DNA of 44,606 nucleotides, from contig SVPO01000004.1 in the NCBI GenBank assembly GCA_015065795.1, positions 1-44,606 on the forward strand, read 5' to 3'. The notes beneath the pieces are model-generated. The model saw only the letters and a program-made list of their open reading frames with translations, made no database searches and had not been told where the DNA came from. This DNA is from Oscillospiraceae bacterium. GTDB lineage: Bacteria > Bacillota > Clostridia > Oscillospirales > Acutalibacteraceae. This document shows positions 35,076-44,147 of this stretch, piece by piece. Each line of letters begins with the position of its first letter. Position 1 is the stretch's first letter. The position numbers and the translations under genes were made by a program.

Positions 35076-35960
35076 ATGGATAACATCAGAATTACATCAA
35101 AGGGCATAAAGCGAGAAGCCCGTGGTCTGCTTGCCAACAACTGGAGCCGTGCCCTCGGCGGAATGGCAATATATCTGATGGTTCTTGTGCTGTTTGTGCA
35201 GGTCAGTCAGCTTGTCACCGCACTGCTTGGCGACTTCGGCCCTGCAACAGCCGCTGATAAAGCCACCCTCAGCAGCTTTCAGGATTACCTGACATATTTC
35301 ACCACCGGCGGAATGGGTATAAACCTGCTCATCATGCTGGTTATGGCGATTTTCTTTTTTGTGCTTTCGGCACCGCTTTCTCTTGGTATTACCCACTGGT
35401 ACCGCAACCTCAGTCTGCTGGGCAACCTTCAGGTAGGTCAGATCTTCCGCTATTACCGCAGCAACGATCTGTTCTTCAGCGCGGTGATCTTTCAGGGCAT
35501 CAGCACCGTTCTGCATATCCTCATCGCCATTGTCTCCTTCCTGCCGTCGGTGGTGTGCTTCGCCGTCGCCTATGTGCAGGGCAGTTCTCCGGACGGCGGC
35601 TTTCCTCTGATGCTCGTGCTGGGCGGAGTGCTCGCCTTTGCGGGAATATTCATCTATCTTGCGATCTCCCTGCGATTCTTCTTTGCCAAGTACCTTTTCT
35701 GCGGAGATTACGGCTACGGCGCCATCGACTGCCTCAGATATTCCAACAAGTATATGAAAAAGCACGTCGGAAGCGTCATGGGCGTGATGCTGTCTTTCAC
35801 CGGATGGTTCCTGTCCTGCATATTTATACTCCCTATCGCTTACGTTGTTCCTCTGTACAACGCATCAATGGCTGCCTGCGCCCAGGACATCATCGACGAG
35901 CACATGGGCGAAACCATTGAGATTCACAAGAAACGCCGCGAGCGTTACGTTTCCGAGTGA
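35076..35960 (+). CDS. DUF975-like integral membrane protein
   Basis: MDNIRITSKGIKREARGLLANNWSRALGGMAIYLMVLVLF... multi-TM; TGGAGGTG RBS upstream of ATG 35076. Confidence 0.75.
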   Translation: MDNIRITSKGIKREARGLLANNWSRALGGMAIYLMVLVLFVQVSQLVTALLGDFGPATAADKATLSSFQDYLTYFTTGGMGINLLIMLVMAIFFFVLSAPLSLGITHWYRNLSLLGNLQVGQIFRYYRSNDLFFSAVIFQGISTVLHILIAIVSFLPSVVCFAVAYVQGSSPDGGFPLMLVLGGVLAFAGIFIYLAISLRFFFAKYLFCGDYGYGAIDCLRYSNKYMKKHVGSVMGVMLSFTGWFLSCIFILPIAYVVPLYNASMAACAQDIIDEHMGETIEIHKKRRERYVSE

Positions 35961-36088
35961 CGCTATATACGACATTCTGTATTTTATTCCATCGGCAATG
36001 CATATTCACAGTGCCGTTCAAGCTGCATACCGACCATTAACGACAGTAATTGTGTTCAGCGCATACGGATCTTTGTCACATATTGCTA

Positions 36089-36117
36089 TTGAACGCTGTA
36101 TGAATATGCAGTATAAT
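36089..36117 (+). promoter_or_regulatory. promoter of the amino-acid ABC transporter operon
   Basis: TTGAAC-17 nt-TATAAT. Confidence 0.75.
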
Positions 36118-36169
36118 ACACGCATCAAAGCGGCTCAGCCGCAAAATGAATAATTGGAGGATAAACACT

Positions 36170-36934
36170 ATGAAGAAAACCATCAAGCTGGTCGCTCTGG
36201 CTCTGGCAGCAATGCTCATGTGCGCTTGCTTCGTCGGCTGCGGCGCTGAGAAGAAGGAACTGGTCATGGCAACCAACGCAGAATTCCCTCCCTACGAATA
36301 TGTTGAGAACGGCGAGATCGTCGGTATCGACGCTGAGATCGGCGCTGCCATCGCCAAGGAGCTGGGCATGGAGTTCCGCATTGAGAACATGGAATTCGAT
36401 TCCATCATCACCGCTGTTATGTCCGGCAAGGCTGATGTCGGTCTGGCAGGTATGACCGTTACCGAGGAGCGTCTCCAGAACATCAACTTCTCCTCCTCCT
36501 ACGCCACCGGCGTTCAGGTAGTTATCGTTGCCGAGGATTCCCCCATCACCAGCGTTGACGATCTCTTTGACGTCGGCGGCTACACCATCGGCGTTCAGCT
36601 GGGCACCACCGGTGACCTCTATTCCACCTGGGATCTCGAGGACGAGGGTCTGGGCACTGTTTCCCGCTTCAACAAGGGCGCTGATGCCGTTCTGGCTCTG
36701 ACCACCGGCAAGGTTGACTGCGTCATCATCGACAACGAGCCCGCCAAGGCTTTTGTCGCTGCCAACGAAGGTCTGAAGATCCTTGAAACCTCCTACGCTG
36801 TTGAGGATTACGCCATCGCTGTCGCCAAGGACAACACCAAGCTCCTTGAGGACATCAACGCCGCTCTTGAGAAGCTGACTGCCGACGGCACCATCCCCGG
36901 CATCATCGAGAAGTACATTCCTTCCGAGGGTTAA
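36170..36934 (+). CDS. amino-acid ABC transporter substrate-binding lipoprotein
   Basis: MKKTIKLVALALAAMLMCACFVGCGAEKKELVMATNAEFPPYEYVENGEIVGIDAEIGAAIAKELG; lipobox-like CFVGC. Confidence 0.94.
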   Translation: MKKTIKLVALALAAMLMCACFVGCGAEKKELVMATNAEFPPYEYVENGEIVGIDAEIGAAIAKELGMEFRIENMEFDSIITAVMSGKADVGLAGMTVTEERLQNINFSSSYATGVQVVIVAEDSPITSVDDLFDVGGYTIGVQLGTTGDLYSTWDLEDEGLGTVSRFNKGADAVLALTTGKVDCVIIDNEPAKAFVAANEGLKILETSYAVEDYAIAVAKDNTKLLEDINAALEKLTADGTIPGIIEKYIPSEG

Positions 36935-36958
36935 TCACTGACTGACAACTGAAATCTG

Positions 36959-36990
36959 CAAGGGGCGGGCAAAGCGTTCGCCCCTTGTTT
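36959..36990 (+). terminator. intercistronic terminator/stabilising hairpin between the binding-protein and permease genes
   Basis: CAAGGGGCG-loop-CGCCCCTTG TTT. Confidence 0.7.
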
Positions 36991-37058
36991 GGTATTAATC
37001 GTCAGAAGGACGGCTATCCGTGCTTGTCCGCTGACGGGAAAGGTTCGGAATATTACTT

Positions 37059-37796
37059 ATGGAAAGCATCAAACTGTGGTTTGAGGATTTCGCTGCCGAC
37101 TTCCGCCAGAACTTCATCGATGAAGACCGATGGAAGATGCTGCTGGAAGGTCTTGGCGTTACTCTTACCATCACATTTTTCGCCGTACTGGTTGGCATCG
37201 TGCTGGGCGTTATCGTCGCCGCGGTGCGTTCAACATGGGACAAAAACCGCACCGCCATGCGCCCCGGCATCGGCAAGGTGGTACTTGGATTCTTCAACTG
37301 GCTGTGCAAGGTGTATCTGACGGTTTTCCGCGGCACTCCCGTGGTCGTTCAGCTGATCATCATGTACTATGTCATCTTTGCATCTTCAAACAACGGAACT
37401 CTTGTTGCCATTCTGGCATTCGGCATAAATTCCGGCGCATATGTTGCTGAGATCGTGCGCAGTGGCATTATGTCCATCGACCCCGGTCAGATGGAAGCCG
37501 GTCGTTCTCTGGGCTTCAATTATACCCAGACCATGCTTTACATCGTTCTGCCTCAGGCGTTCAAGAACGTACTCCCCGCGCTGGCAAACGAGTTCATCGT
37601 TCTGCTCAAGGAAACCTCTGTAGCTGGTTACATCGCCATCGAGGACCTCACCAAAGCCGGTGACATGATTCGCAGCCGTACCTTCTCGGCATTCCTGCCG
37701 CTCCTTGCAGTGGCTCTGATTTATCTCCTCCTGGTTGTTGTTCTGAGCTGGCTTGTAGGAAAACTGGAAAGGAGGCTTCGCAGCAGTGAGCACTAA
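37059..37796 (+). CDS. amino-acid ABC transporter permease
   Basis: [30 protein letters not shown]...[65 protein letters not shown]. Confidence 0.96.
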   Translation: MESIKLWFEDFAADFRQNFIDEDRWKMLLEGLGVTLTITFFAVLVGIVLGVIVAAVRSTWDKNRTAMRPGIGKVVLGFFNWLCKVYLTVFRGTPVVVQLIIMYYVIFASSNNGTLVAILAFGINSGAYVAEIVRSGIMSIDPGQMEAGRSLGFNYTQTMLYIVLPQAFKNVLPALANEFIVLLKETSVAGYIAIEDLTKAGDMIRSRTFSAFLPLLAVALIYLLLVVVLSWLVGKLERRLRSSEH

Positions 37797-38529
37797 CAGT
37801 CTGATCGTTGTTGACAACATTACAAAAAGCTTTGCAAAGGGCTCCATTCACGCCCTGAACGGCGTTTCCACCCACATCGACAAGGGCGAAGTGGTGGTTA
37901 TCGTCGGCCCCTCCGGCAGCGGCAAGTCCACCCTGCTGCGCTGCATGAACCTGCTGGAAGTACCCACCTCGGGCAGCATCATCTTCGACGGCATCGACAT
38001 CACCGACCCCAAGGTCGACATCGACCTGCACCGTCAGAAGATGGGCATGGTGTTCCAGCACTTCAACCTGTTCCCCCATATGACCATCCTCGGCAACATG
38101 ACCATCGCGCCCATCAAGCTGCGCGGTCTTACCAAGGAGGACGCCGAAGCCAAGGCAATGGAGCTGCTGACCCGTGTCGGTCTTGCCGACCGCGCCAACG
38201 CTTATCCCAGCCAGCTGTCCGGCGGTCAGAAGCAGAGGATCGCCATCGTGCGCGCTCTGTGCATGGAGCCGGAGGTCATGCTCTTTGACGAGCCTACCTC
38301 CGCCCTCGACCCGGAAATGGTCGGCGAGGTTCTGGATGTTATGAAGGCCCTTGCCACCGAAGGCATGACCATGGTGGTCGTCACCCACGAAATGGGCTTC
38401 GCCAAGGAAGTGGGCGACCGCGTGCTGTTCATGGACGAAGGCAAGCTGGTGGAGGACGCCTCCCCCGAGGAGTTCTTCGACAACCCCAAAAATCCCAGAC
38501 TGCAGAGCTTCCTTTCCAAGGTTCTCTGA
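37786..38529 (+). CDS. amino-acid ABC transporter ATP-binding protein (GlnQ-like)
   Basis: [33 protein letters not shown]...[24 protein letters not shown]...[37 protein letters not shown] start overlapping the permease end. Confidence 0.96.
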   Translation: MSTNSLIVVDNITKSFAKGSIHALNGVSTHIDKGEVVVIVGPSGSGKSTLLRCMNLLEVPTSGSIIFDGIDITDPKVDIDLHRQKMGMVFQHFNLFPHMTILGNMTIAPIKLRGLTKEDAEAKAMELLTRVGLADRANAYPSQLSGGQKQRIAIVRALCMEPEVMLFDEPTSALDPEMVGEVLDVMKALATEGMTMVVVTHEMGFAKEVGDRVLFMDEGKLVEDASPEEFFDNPKNPRLQSFLSKVL

Positions 38530-38548
38530 TCGCATATGTTTTATTCAG

Positions 38549-38588
38549 GCGGTATGCTCACCGATATGATGTGGGCATACCGCTTTTT
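38549..38588 (+). terminator. intrinsic terminator of the ABC transporter operon
   Basis: GCGGTATGC...GCATACCGC TTTTT. Confidence 0.8.
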
Positions 38589-38729
38589 CATACTGACCGG
38601 TATGAAGAATCAGGCACAGATGTAACCGTTTATCTGCTTTTTGTCATGGGCGATGACTTTTGGCGCAAAATAGATAAAATAGGGCTATTATGTTTGGTTT
38701 TTTTCTTCGACAAACTGCGACGTTTGCGA

Positions 38730-38758
38730 TTGACCTTTATCCCCGTTCAAGATAAAAT
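38730..38758 (+). promoter_or_regulatory. promoter of the divergent PRPP synthetase gene
   Basis: TTGACC-17 nt-TAAAAT. Confidence 0.7.
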
Positions 38759-38803
38759 GAATATAGCCGTACAGGCTTACAATACTGAAGGATGTGATTT
38801 TTA

Positions 38804-39976
38804 GTGGAAGCACCCTACGTTTCCCTGTTCGATTCCTTTGACGCCAGACGACCCATCGGCATAATTGCCTCCAAGGGTTCTATGAATCTGGCTCAGATGA
38901 TCTACGACCAGTTTGTACAAATGCTCCACGAACGCTGCCCTGAAACCTGCGACGACACCACTGCCTGCCGTCTTGTCAGCCTCATTGAAGCACACTGTCC
39001 TCGCTTCAGCACCGGCGACGGCAAGGCACTCATCGACCATTCCGTCCGCGGTTACGATGTCTATCTCGTATGCGACGTAGGCAACTACGGCTGCACCTAC
39101 GAGCTTTTCAACAAGCCTGTTCCCATCCCCATGTCCCCCGACGAGCATTATGCCGACCTCAAGCGCATAATCTCTGCCATCGGCGGTATGTCTAACCATA
39201 TCACCGTTATCATGCCGCTGCTTTACGGCGGACGTCAGCACAAGCGCACCGGACGCGAGTCGCTGGACTGCGCCATGATGCTGCAGGAGCTGGAGCGCAT
39301 GGGCGTTTCCAACATCATCACCTTTGACGCCCATGATCCCCGTGTGCAGAACGCCGTTCCCCTGATGGGCTTTGATAACGTAATGCCCACCTATCAGGTG
39401 CTCAAGGCAATGATGAAGAAGTACACCGACCTGGTCGTTGACAAGGAGCACATGATGATCGTCAGCCCCGACGAGGGCGCGATGGATCGCAATATGTACT
39501 ACGCCTCCGTGCTGGGTCTCGATCTGGGTATGTTCTACAAGCGCCGCGACTATTCCACCATGCTCAACGGTCGTCACCCCATCGTCAGCCACGAATATCT
39601 GGGCAACTCCGTTGAGGGCAAGGATATCTTTGTTTCCGACGATATCATTTCCTCCGGCGATTCCATGCTCCGTCTGGCACGCGACCTCAAGGAGCGCGGT
39701 TGCCGCAGGATCTTCATGTTCGCCACCTACGCCCTCTTTACCGAAGGTCTTGAAGCCTTCAACAAGGCATTCAGCGAGGGACTGTTCGACGCGGTCTTCT
39801 CCACCAACCTTACATATCAGCCGCCCGAGCTGCTGGAAGCCCCCTGGTACACCGAGGTTGACGCGACCAAGTACGCCGCAACCTTTATTTTCGCCATGCA
39901 CCAGAACCAGTCGGTTTCTTCTCTCCTCGATCCCCATTCCAAGATCTCCGCGCTGCTCAACAAAAACAAGCAGTAA
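38804..39976 (+). CDS. ribose-phosphate pyrophosphokinase family protein (long, divergent)
   Basis: Prs-like MPLLYGGRQHKRTGRESLDCAMMLQELERMGVSNIITFDAHDPRVQNAVP and PRTase loop IFVSDDIISSGDSMLRLA; GTG start. Confidence 0.85.
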   Translation: MEAPYVSLFDSFDARRPIGIIASKGSMNLAQMIYDQFVQMLHERCPETCDDTTACRLVSLIEAHCPRFSTGDGKALIDHSVRGYDVYLVCDVGNYGCTYELFNKPVPIPMSPDEHYADLKRIISAIGGMSNHITVIMPLLYGGRQHKRTGRESLDCAMMLQELERMGVSNIITFDAHDPRVQNAVPLMGFDNVMPTYQVLKAMMKKYTDLVVDKEHMMIVSPDEGAMDRNMYYASVLGLDLGMFYKRRDYSTMLNGRHPIVSHEYLGNSVEGKDIFVSDDIISSGDSMLRLARDLKERGCRRIFMFATYALFTEGLEAFNKAFSEGLFDAVFSTNLTYQPPELLEAPWYTEVDATKYAATFIFAMHQNQSVSSLLDPHSKISALLNKNKQ

Positions 39977-39988
39977 ACAGATAACAGC

Positions 39989-40026
39989 AAAGCTGACCTC
40001 GCAGATAATGCAAGGTCAGCTTTTTT
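39989..40026 (+). terminator. intrinsic terminator after the prs-like gene
   Basis: AAAGCTGACCT...AGGTCAGCTTTTTT. Confidence 0.88.
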
Positions 40027-40043
40027 GTGTTCTGTTCTGTTTT

Positions 40044-40913
40044 TCATTTCGATGTTCGACTGTCGTGAATGGCTTTCAGCCGCTCGTACCATTCGTACGG
40101 CACGGCAAGATCGCCTTTGCCGGCTCCGATGGTGATGTGCGGCTTGTTGCCGCCATGGAAATCGCTGCCGCCGCTGCAGGCAAGACCGTAGCGTCCGGCA
40201 AGCGCGAGAGCCTGTTCGGTCTGCCGCTCGTCATACTCCGAGTAGTACACCTCCATGGCATCCAGTCCGGCAGCGGAAGCCTTTTCAAGGAAACCCTCAA
40301 GCCTATGAGCCTCCAGATGGAGCAGTGGATGGGCAAGCACCGACACAGCCCCCATGTGTCTGATGGCGCTGATGACCTCCAGCGAATCCAGACGGCGCGC
40401 CGGTCTGTAATAGCCCGAATTCTCATCAAGGATGGTGTCAAAGACTTCCTTGCGATCAGCGGCATATCCCAGCCTGACCAGATGCGCGGCAACATGGGCA
40501 CGGTTGATGCTCACTCCGCCTGCCTCCGCGCGAATCTCGTCGTATGTGGGAATATCATACCCTCCGGCTCGAAGGCGATCCACAAGCTCGCGCTTGCTGA
40601 CATCGGAGCATCTGCGCGCTTCTCTCAGCATTGTCTCCACCTGCTCCGCGCTTGCTTCGCCAAGGAACAGCGCCAGCACATGGAACTCGTGCACCTCGCC
40701 GTCCACCGGGTATTCCGTGGATATCTCCACTCCCGGCACCGGCTCGACTCCCAGCTCACGCGCGCTGCGCACGAATTCGTGCAGTCCCGACACCGTGTTG
40801 TGGTCGGTCAGAGCCACCGCGCCCAGACCGGCTTCTGCCGCTGTCGCCGCAAGCTCCGAGGGCGTGAGTGTTCCGTCTGAGCAGCTTGAGTGATTATGAA
40901 GATCGCAAAACAT
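40044..40913 (-). CDS. PHP-domain phosphoesterase (TrpH/YciV-like)
   Basis: MFCDLHNHSSCSDGTLTPSELAATAAEAGLGAVALTDHNTVSGLHEF...GVEISTEYPVDGEVHEFHVLALF...GGSDFHGGNKP. Confidence 0.93.
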   Translation of the reverse strand: MFCDLHNHSSCSDGTLTPSELAATAAEAGLGAVALTDHNTVSGLHEFVRSARELGVEPVPGVEISTEYPVDGEVHEFHVLALFLGEASAEQVETMLREARRCSDVSKRELVDRLRAGGYDIPTYDEIRAEAGGVSINRAHVAAHLVRLGYAADRKEVFDTILDENSGYYRPARRLDSLEVISAIRHMGAVSVLAHPLLHLEAHRLEGFLEKASAAGLDAMEVYYSEYDERQTEQALALAGRYGLACSGGSDFHGGNKPHITIGAGKGDLAVPYEWYERLKAIHDSRTSK

Positions 40914-40935
40914 TTATATCCCCATCCTTTCGCAA

Positions 40936-42669
40936 TCATTTCTTTCTGTACCAATAGGAATACAGCTTTCGGTATCCGAGCTTTTCGTAGAGCTTTACCG
41001 CTGCGGTGTTGCTCTGCACCACCTGCAGATAGGCTGTGTGTGCGCCCTTATCCACTGCCGCGGAAAGAAGCGCACGGCACAGCTTCCTGCCCCAGCCCAT
41101 TCCTCGATGCTGCTCGTCAACAACCACGTTGAGCAGAGCCATATAGCCCCTCTCAATGACAGCCGAGGAACAGGCGATGCTCTGTCCTTCGTGTTCGATG
41201 CGGCAGTAGAGCGTGTCGGCGTTTATCATATTCAGCATACGGGCCGCTGTGGCTTTGGTTTTGTCGTCGGTGTATCCCTCGAGGGCAAAGTAAGCGTCCA
41301 GCCACGCCTCATCGGCACGATCGGTTATTATGCAGCCGCAGCGCTCGAACTGCCTGTCGGTGATGTCCATCGTCATCAGATCGGTGGGCGTGAATCTGCC
41401 GTATCCGCGCTCCTCCAGAAGCCTGTCCAGCCGCTCGTCTGCCCCGTCGGTGATTTTGAATATGCATGGCAGCCCTCCGGATGCGTAACGCCGCTCACAT
41501 TCTTCTATCTTTTCCTGATAATCAAGTGATGAGGGATAAATCACGCTGACCGAATTGGCGCGGCTGGTATAGCCGTCGGCATAGCGCAGCAGCCAGCCGT
41601 CGTAATGCTCGGTGTGCAGTGACGGGTGGGAGTTGAAGGAAAGCTCCTCGAAAAGGCGCACAGTCTCGCCGCTGCACCTATTCGCCATTCGGCGGTAATG
41701 GGCGTGCATCATCAGATACGCCGCCATGGATTCGGCAGATGTTCCCGAATCCACAAAATGCGGACAGCCGCACACCTCGTGAATAATCCCGAAGCGGTCA
41801 ACATACTTTTCCATTGTACCGAGCACCACGTCGGCGCAATGGGCGTATTCCCCGTCCAGCCAGCCGCCTGCGACGCCGCGATAGACAAACGCCGCCATCA
41901 TCATCGCGCCTGCGCCGTCAACAAAGCTTCCCTCGTCGTCAAGGATATCGTGGAAGCGTCCGTCGGGCAGCTGATATTTCAGCATGGCATCAAGGATGCC
42001 CGTGCCGTATTCTGTCAGCCTGTCGGCGATATCTCGCCTGCCTGCTTCAAGACAGGTATCGATCACTCTGCCGATACCCATCAGCGCCCATCCGTTACCG
42101 GTCGCCCACAGCTTCCTGCGGACAAACCTGCCCGAGCCTGCGTCGTAGATATGGAACAGCAGTCCGGTTGCATCATCGCGCAGATAGCTCATGCAGCTCT
42201 CGATCTGCGCAAGGGCTTCGTCGTTCCTGCCCATCACCGCAAGGAAGGGCGGCAGCATATATATCGAGTCCACCCACACCTGACGGGGCGAAAAGCCCTC
42301 GTGGAAGCTGACCTCGTTGTGGCAGACGGCACCGTTATCCGTCCGGGGAGCGGTGTGCAGAAGATAGTCAAGCATCCTCTCCGCGCTTTCGCGGAAGCGC
42401 TCGTCGCCCGTCAGCTCATATGCTCGCCACACCGCTTCGCCGTTAGCTGCAGGGTCGGTGACGGCGATGTTTTCGTTGATGACCGCAAGTCTGCCGTCGG
42501 GCTGCTGACGAAGCATGGCGTCGTGAGCCATGGCGACGGCAGCGTCAGTATCCCCCAGTTCCCAGAGAGCCTGAGCACACACGCCCTGCTCCCACGGATA
42601 ACGCTGAACGGCAAGCATGGCGCTCTTGACAATTTCTGTCTTTGCTTTCATAGTCATCACCTGCATCAT
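40936..42669 (-). CDS. fusion of GH88/GH105-type unsaturated uronyl/rhamnogalacturonyl hydrolase and GNAT acetyltransferase
   Basis: N-terminal (a/a)6 hydrolase motifs WVDSIYMLPPFLAVMGR...TGLLFHIYD...LWATGNGWALMGIGRV; from aa ~337 GNAT HYDGWLLRYADGYTSRANSVSVIYPSS...NVVVDEQHRGMGWGRKLCRALL...YLQVVQSNTAAVKLYEKLGYRKLYSYWYRKK. Confidence 0.88.
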   Translation of the reverse strand: MMQVMTMKAKTEIVKSAMLAVQRYPWEQGVCAQALWELGDTDAAVAMAHDAMLRQQPDGRLAVINENIAVTDPAANGEAVWRAYELTGDERFRESAERMLDYLLHTAPRTDNGAVCHNEVSFHEGFSPRQVWVDSIYMLPPFLAVMGRNDEALAQIESCMSYLRDDATGLLFHIYDAGSGRFVRRKLWATGNGWALMGIGRVIDTCLEAGRRDIADRLTEYGTGILDAMLKYQLPDGRFHDILDDEGSFVDGAGAMMMAAFVYRGVAGGWLDGEYAHCADVVLGTMEKYVDRFGIIHEVCGCPHFVDSGTSAESMAAYLMMHAHYRRMANRCSGETVRLFEELSFNSHPSLHTEHYDGWLLRYADGYTSRANSVSVIYPSSLDYQEKIEECERRYASGGLPCIFKITDGADERLDRLLEERGYGRFTPTDLMTMDITDRQFERCGCIITDRADEAWLDAYFALEGYTDDKTKATAARMLNMINADTLYCRIEHEGQSIACSSAVIERGYMALLNVVVDEQHRGMGWGRKLCRALLSAAVDKGAHTAYLQVVQSNTAAVKLYEKLGYRKLYSYWYRKK

Positions 42670-43409
42670 TTCTCAATAAGACGGCGGACATATTGGGCAT
42701 ACTCCTCCGCGTGATTGACCGAAAACTCTCCATGGTGCATAGAGCGCATGATGTCCAGCCTGCTTCCGGGGACAACACTGTGCAGTCTTTGAGCCGATTT
42801 GCGCATTATTCGTTGCTCCTTCTGACCGACAGCTATGCAGACCTCAGCTTCCGTGTCAGCCAGCGACGGTTTCAGCTCGTAACGGGCATTTGCTTTCAGA
42901 AACGCTATCATGTTCTGCTTTGTGATAGCGCAGGTATCCCGGTAATAGTCATCGTACAGGTCTGCTTTGAGTCTTAGAGAACGGAACTGAAGCCTTGAAA
43001 ACCATCTTTTCTTTATAAGCCCGTAACTCATGTTTATCATCGGACCGGTCAGATGATATGTCACATTCATCGGCAGCGCCAGCGCACTTTCCACCATTGC
43101 AAAGGAGCAGATATCTTTCCGCTTTGAAAGCATTTCCACAAGGATCTGTGCTCCCAGCGACAAGCCTCCGATCATCAGCACCGAACCACCGAAACGCTCG
43201 TCTATATAGCTGATGAGCCTCGCCGCGTTATCCTCGATTCCGGTGAAATCATTTTCACTTTCGGCATGACCGTCCAGCACCGGAAGCACAACATGATAAT
43301 CCTCCGCCAGATGCTCTGCAGCTTCTCTGCAGCTCCACCAGGACAGCCCACCGCCGTGAAGCAGCATTATTGTCTGCCTGCCGCTGCTGCCATACTCTTT
43401 TACATTCAT
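42666..43409 (-). CDS. alpha/beta hydrolase
   Basis: MNVKEYGSSGRQTIMLLHGGGLSWWSCREAAEHLAEDYHVVLPVLDGHAESENDF...VLMIGGLSLGAQILVEML; ATGA overlaps on both sides. Confidence 0.88.
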   Translation of the reverse strand: MNVKEYGSSGRQTIMLLHGGGLSWWSCREAAEHLAEDYHVVLPVLDGHAESENDFTGIEDNAARLISYIDERFGGSVLMIGGLSLGAQILVEMLSKRKDICSFAMVESALALPMNVTYHLTGPMINMSYGLIKKRWFSRLQFRSLRLKADLYDDYYRDTCAITKQNMIAFLKANARYELKPSLADTEAEVCIAVGQKEQRIMRKSAQRLHSVVPGSRLDIMRSMHHGEFSVNHAEEYAQYVRRLIEK

Positions 43410-43867
43410 ATTATTTCCTCGAATATGTACTGTGCTTGGTCCGTAAAGTCTATATCGTATCTTGTACCGTCGGCAAACAGAACGCCATCGGTCAGTCGGA
43501 TGCGCAGGATGCAGGTATTGGGGTCGGATTCGTTGATGTGTCCGTTGCCGTACCATTCCGCAAAGACCTGTCTGAGCTTTGCTGCCAGCTCTTTATTCTC
43601 ATCTGAGAGTATATAGCCAATATTCTCTCCCACTCCGCAGGCAGTGAACCAGTCGCCGCAGATCGAAACCTGAGGATTGTCTGCAATGTGCTTCATTTTG
43701 CCGGAAAGAGCGTATGTGATCACATAGAACGAACCGTTCTCGTAATAGCTGTTCACGGCGCGGACATAGGGTCGCCCCTCCGACACCGTAGCCAGCGCGA
43801 TTAGGGAATCCCTGCCAAAGCGCTGCTTCATTATTTCCGCTGTAACCCGTGTAAGTTTTTCACTCAT
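43406..43867 (-). CDS. pyridoxamine 5'-phosphate oxidase-family (split-barrel flavin-binding) protein
   Basis: LIALATVSEGRPYVRAVNSYYENGSFYVITYALSGKMKHIADNPQVSICGDWFTACGVGENIGYI; start set at MSEKLTRV. Confidence 0.85.
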   Translation of the reverse strand: MSEKLTRVTAEIMKQRFGRDSLIALATVSEGRPYVRAVNSYYENGSFYVITYALSGKMKHIADNPQVSICGDWFTACGVGENIGYILSDENKELAAKLRQVFAEWYGNGHINESDPNTCILRIRLTDGVLFADGTRYDIDFTDQAQYIFEEII

Positions 43868-44039
43868 ATGGCATTGTCCTCCTGCAGAATCATCAGACAT
43901 ATTCCAAGGATTATTATACCATTTCCGACGCAGGATGCAATGGCAACAAAAAACACGGCAGATTTTTGTCAATCGGTTTTCATTTTTGACTTATTCATTA
44001 AGTTTTTTACAAAATCCAAATATTTTTGCAAATTTTTTA

Positions 44040-44068
44040 TTGAAGCTTAAATAAATTATTGTTATAAT
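44040..44068 (+). promoter_or_regulatory. promoter of the DUF4867 gene
   Basis: TTGAAG-17 nt-TATAAT in an AT-rich region. Confidence 0.7.
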
Positions 44069-44147
44069 ATACGAACCGGAGTGTGTTCTCCGGGAATGTC
44101 AAATCTGCCTGCGAATCTGCGCAGGACTTATTCACGAGGTGAGCAGT

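Noticed and set aside
38801-39937. 378-aa minus-strand ORF
   Set aside because: Codon-aligned antisense to the prs-like gene.
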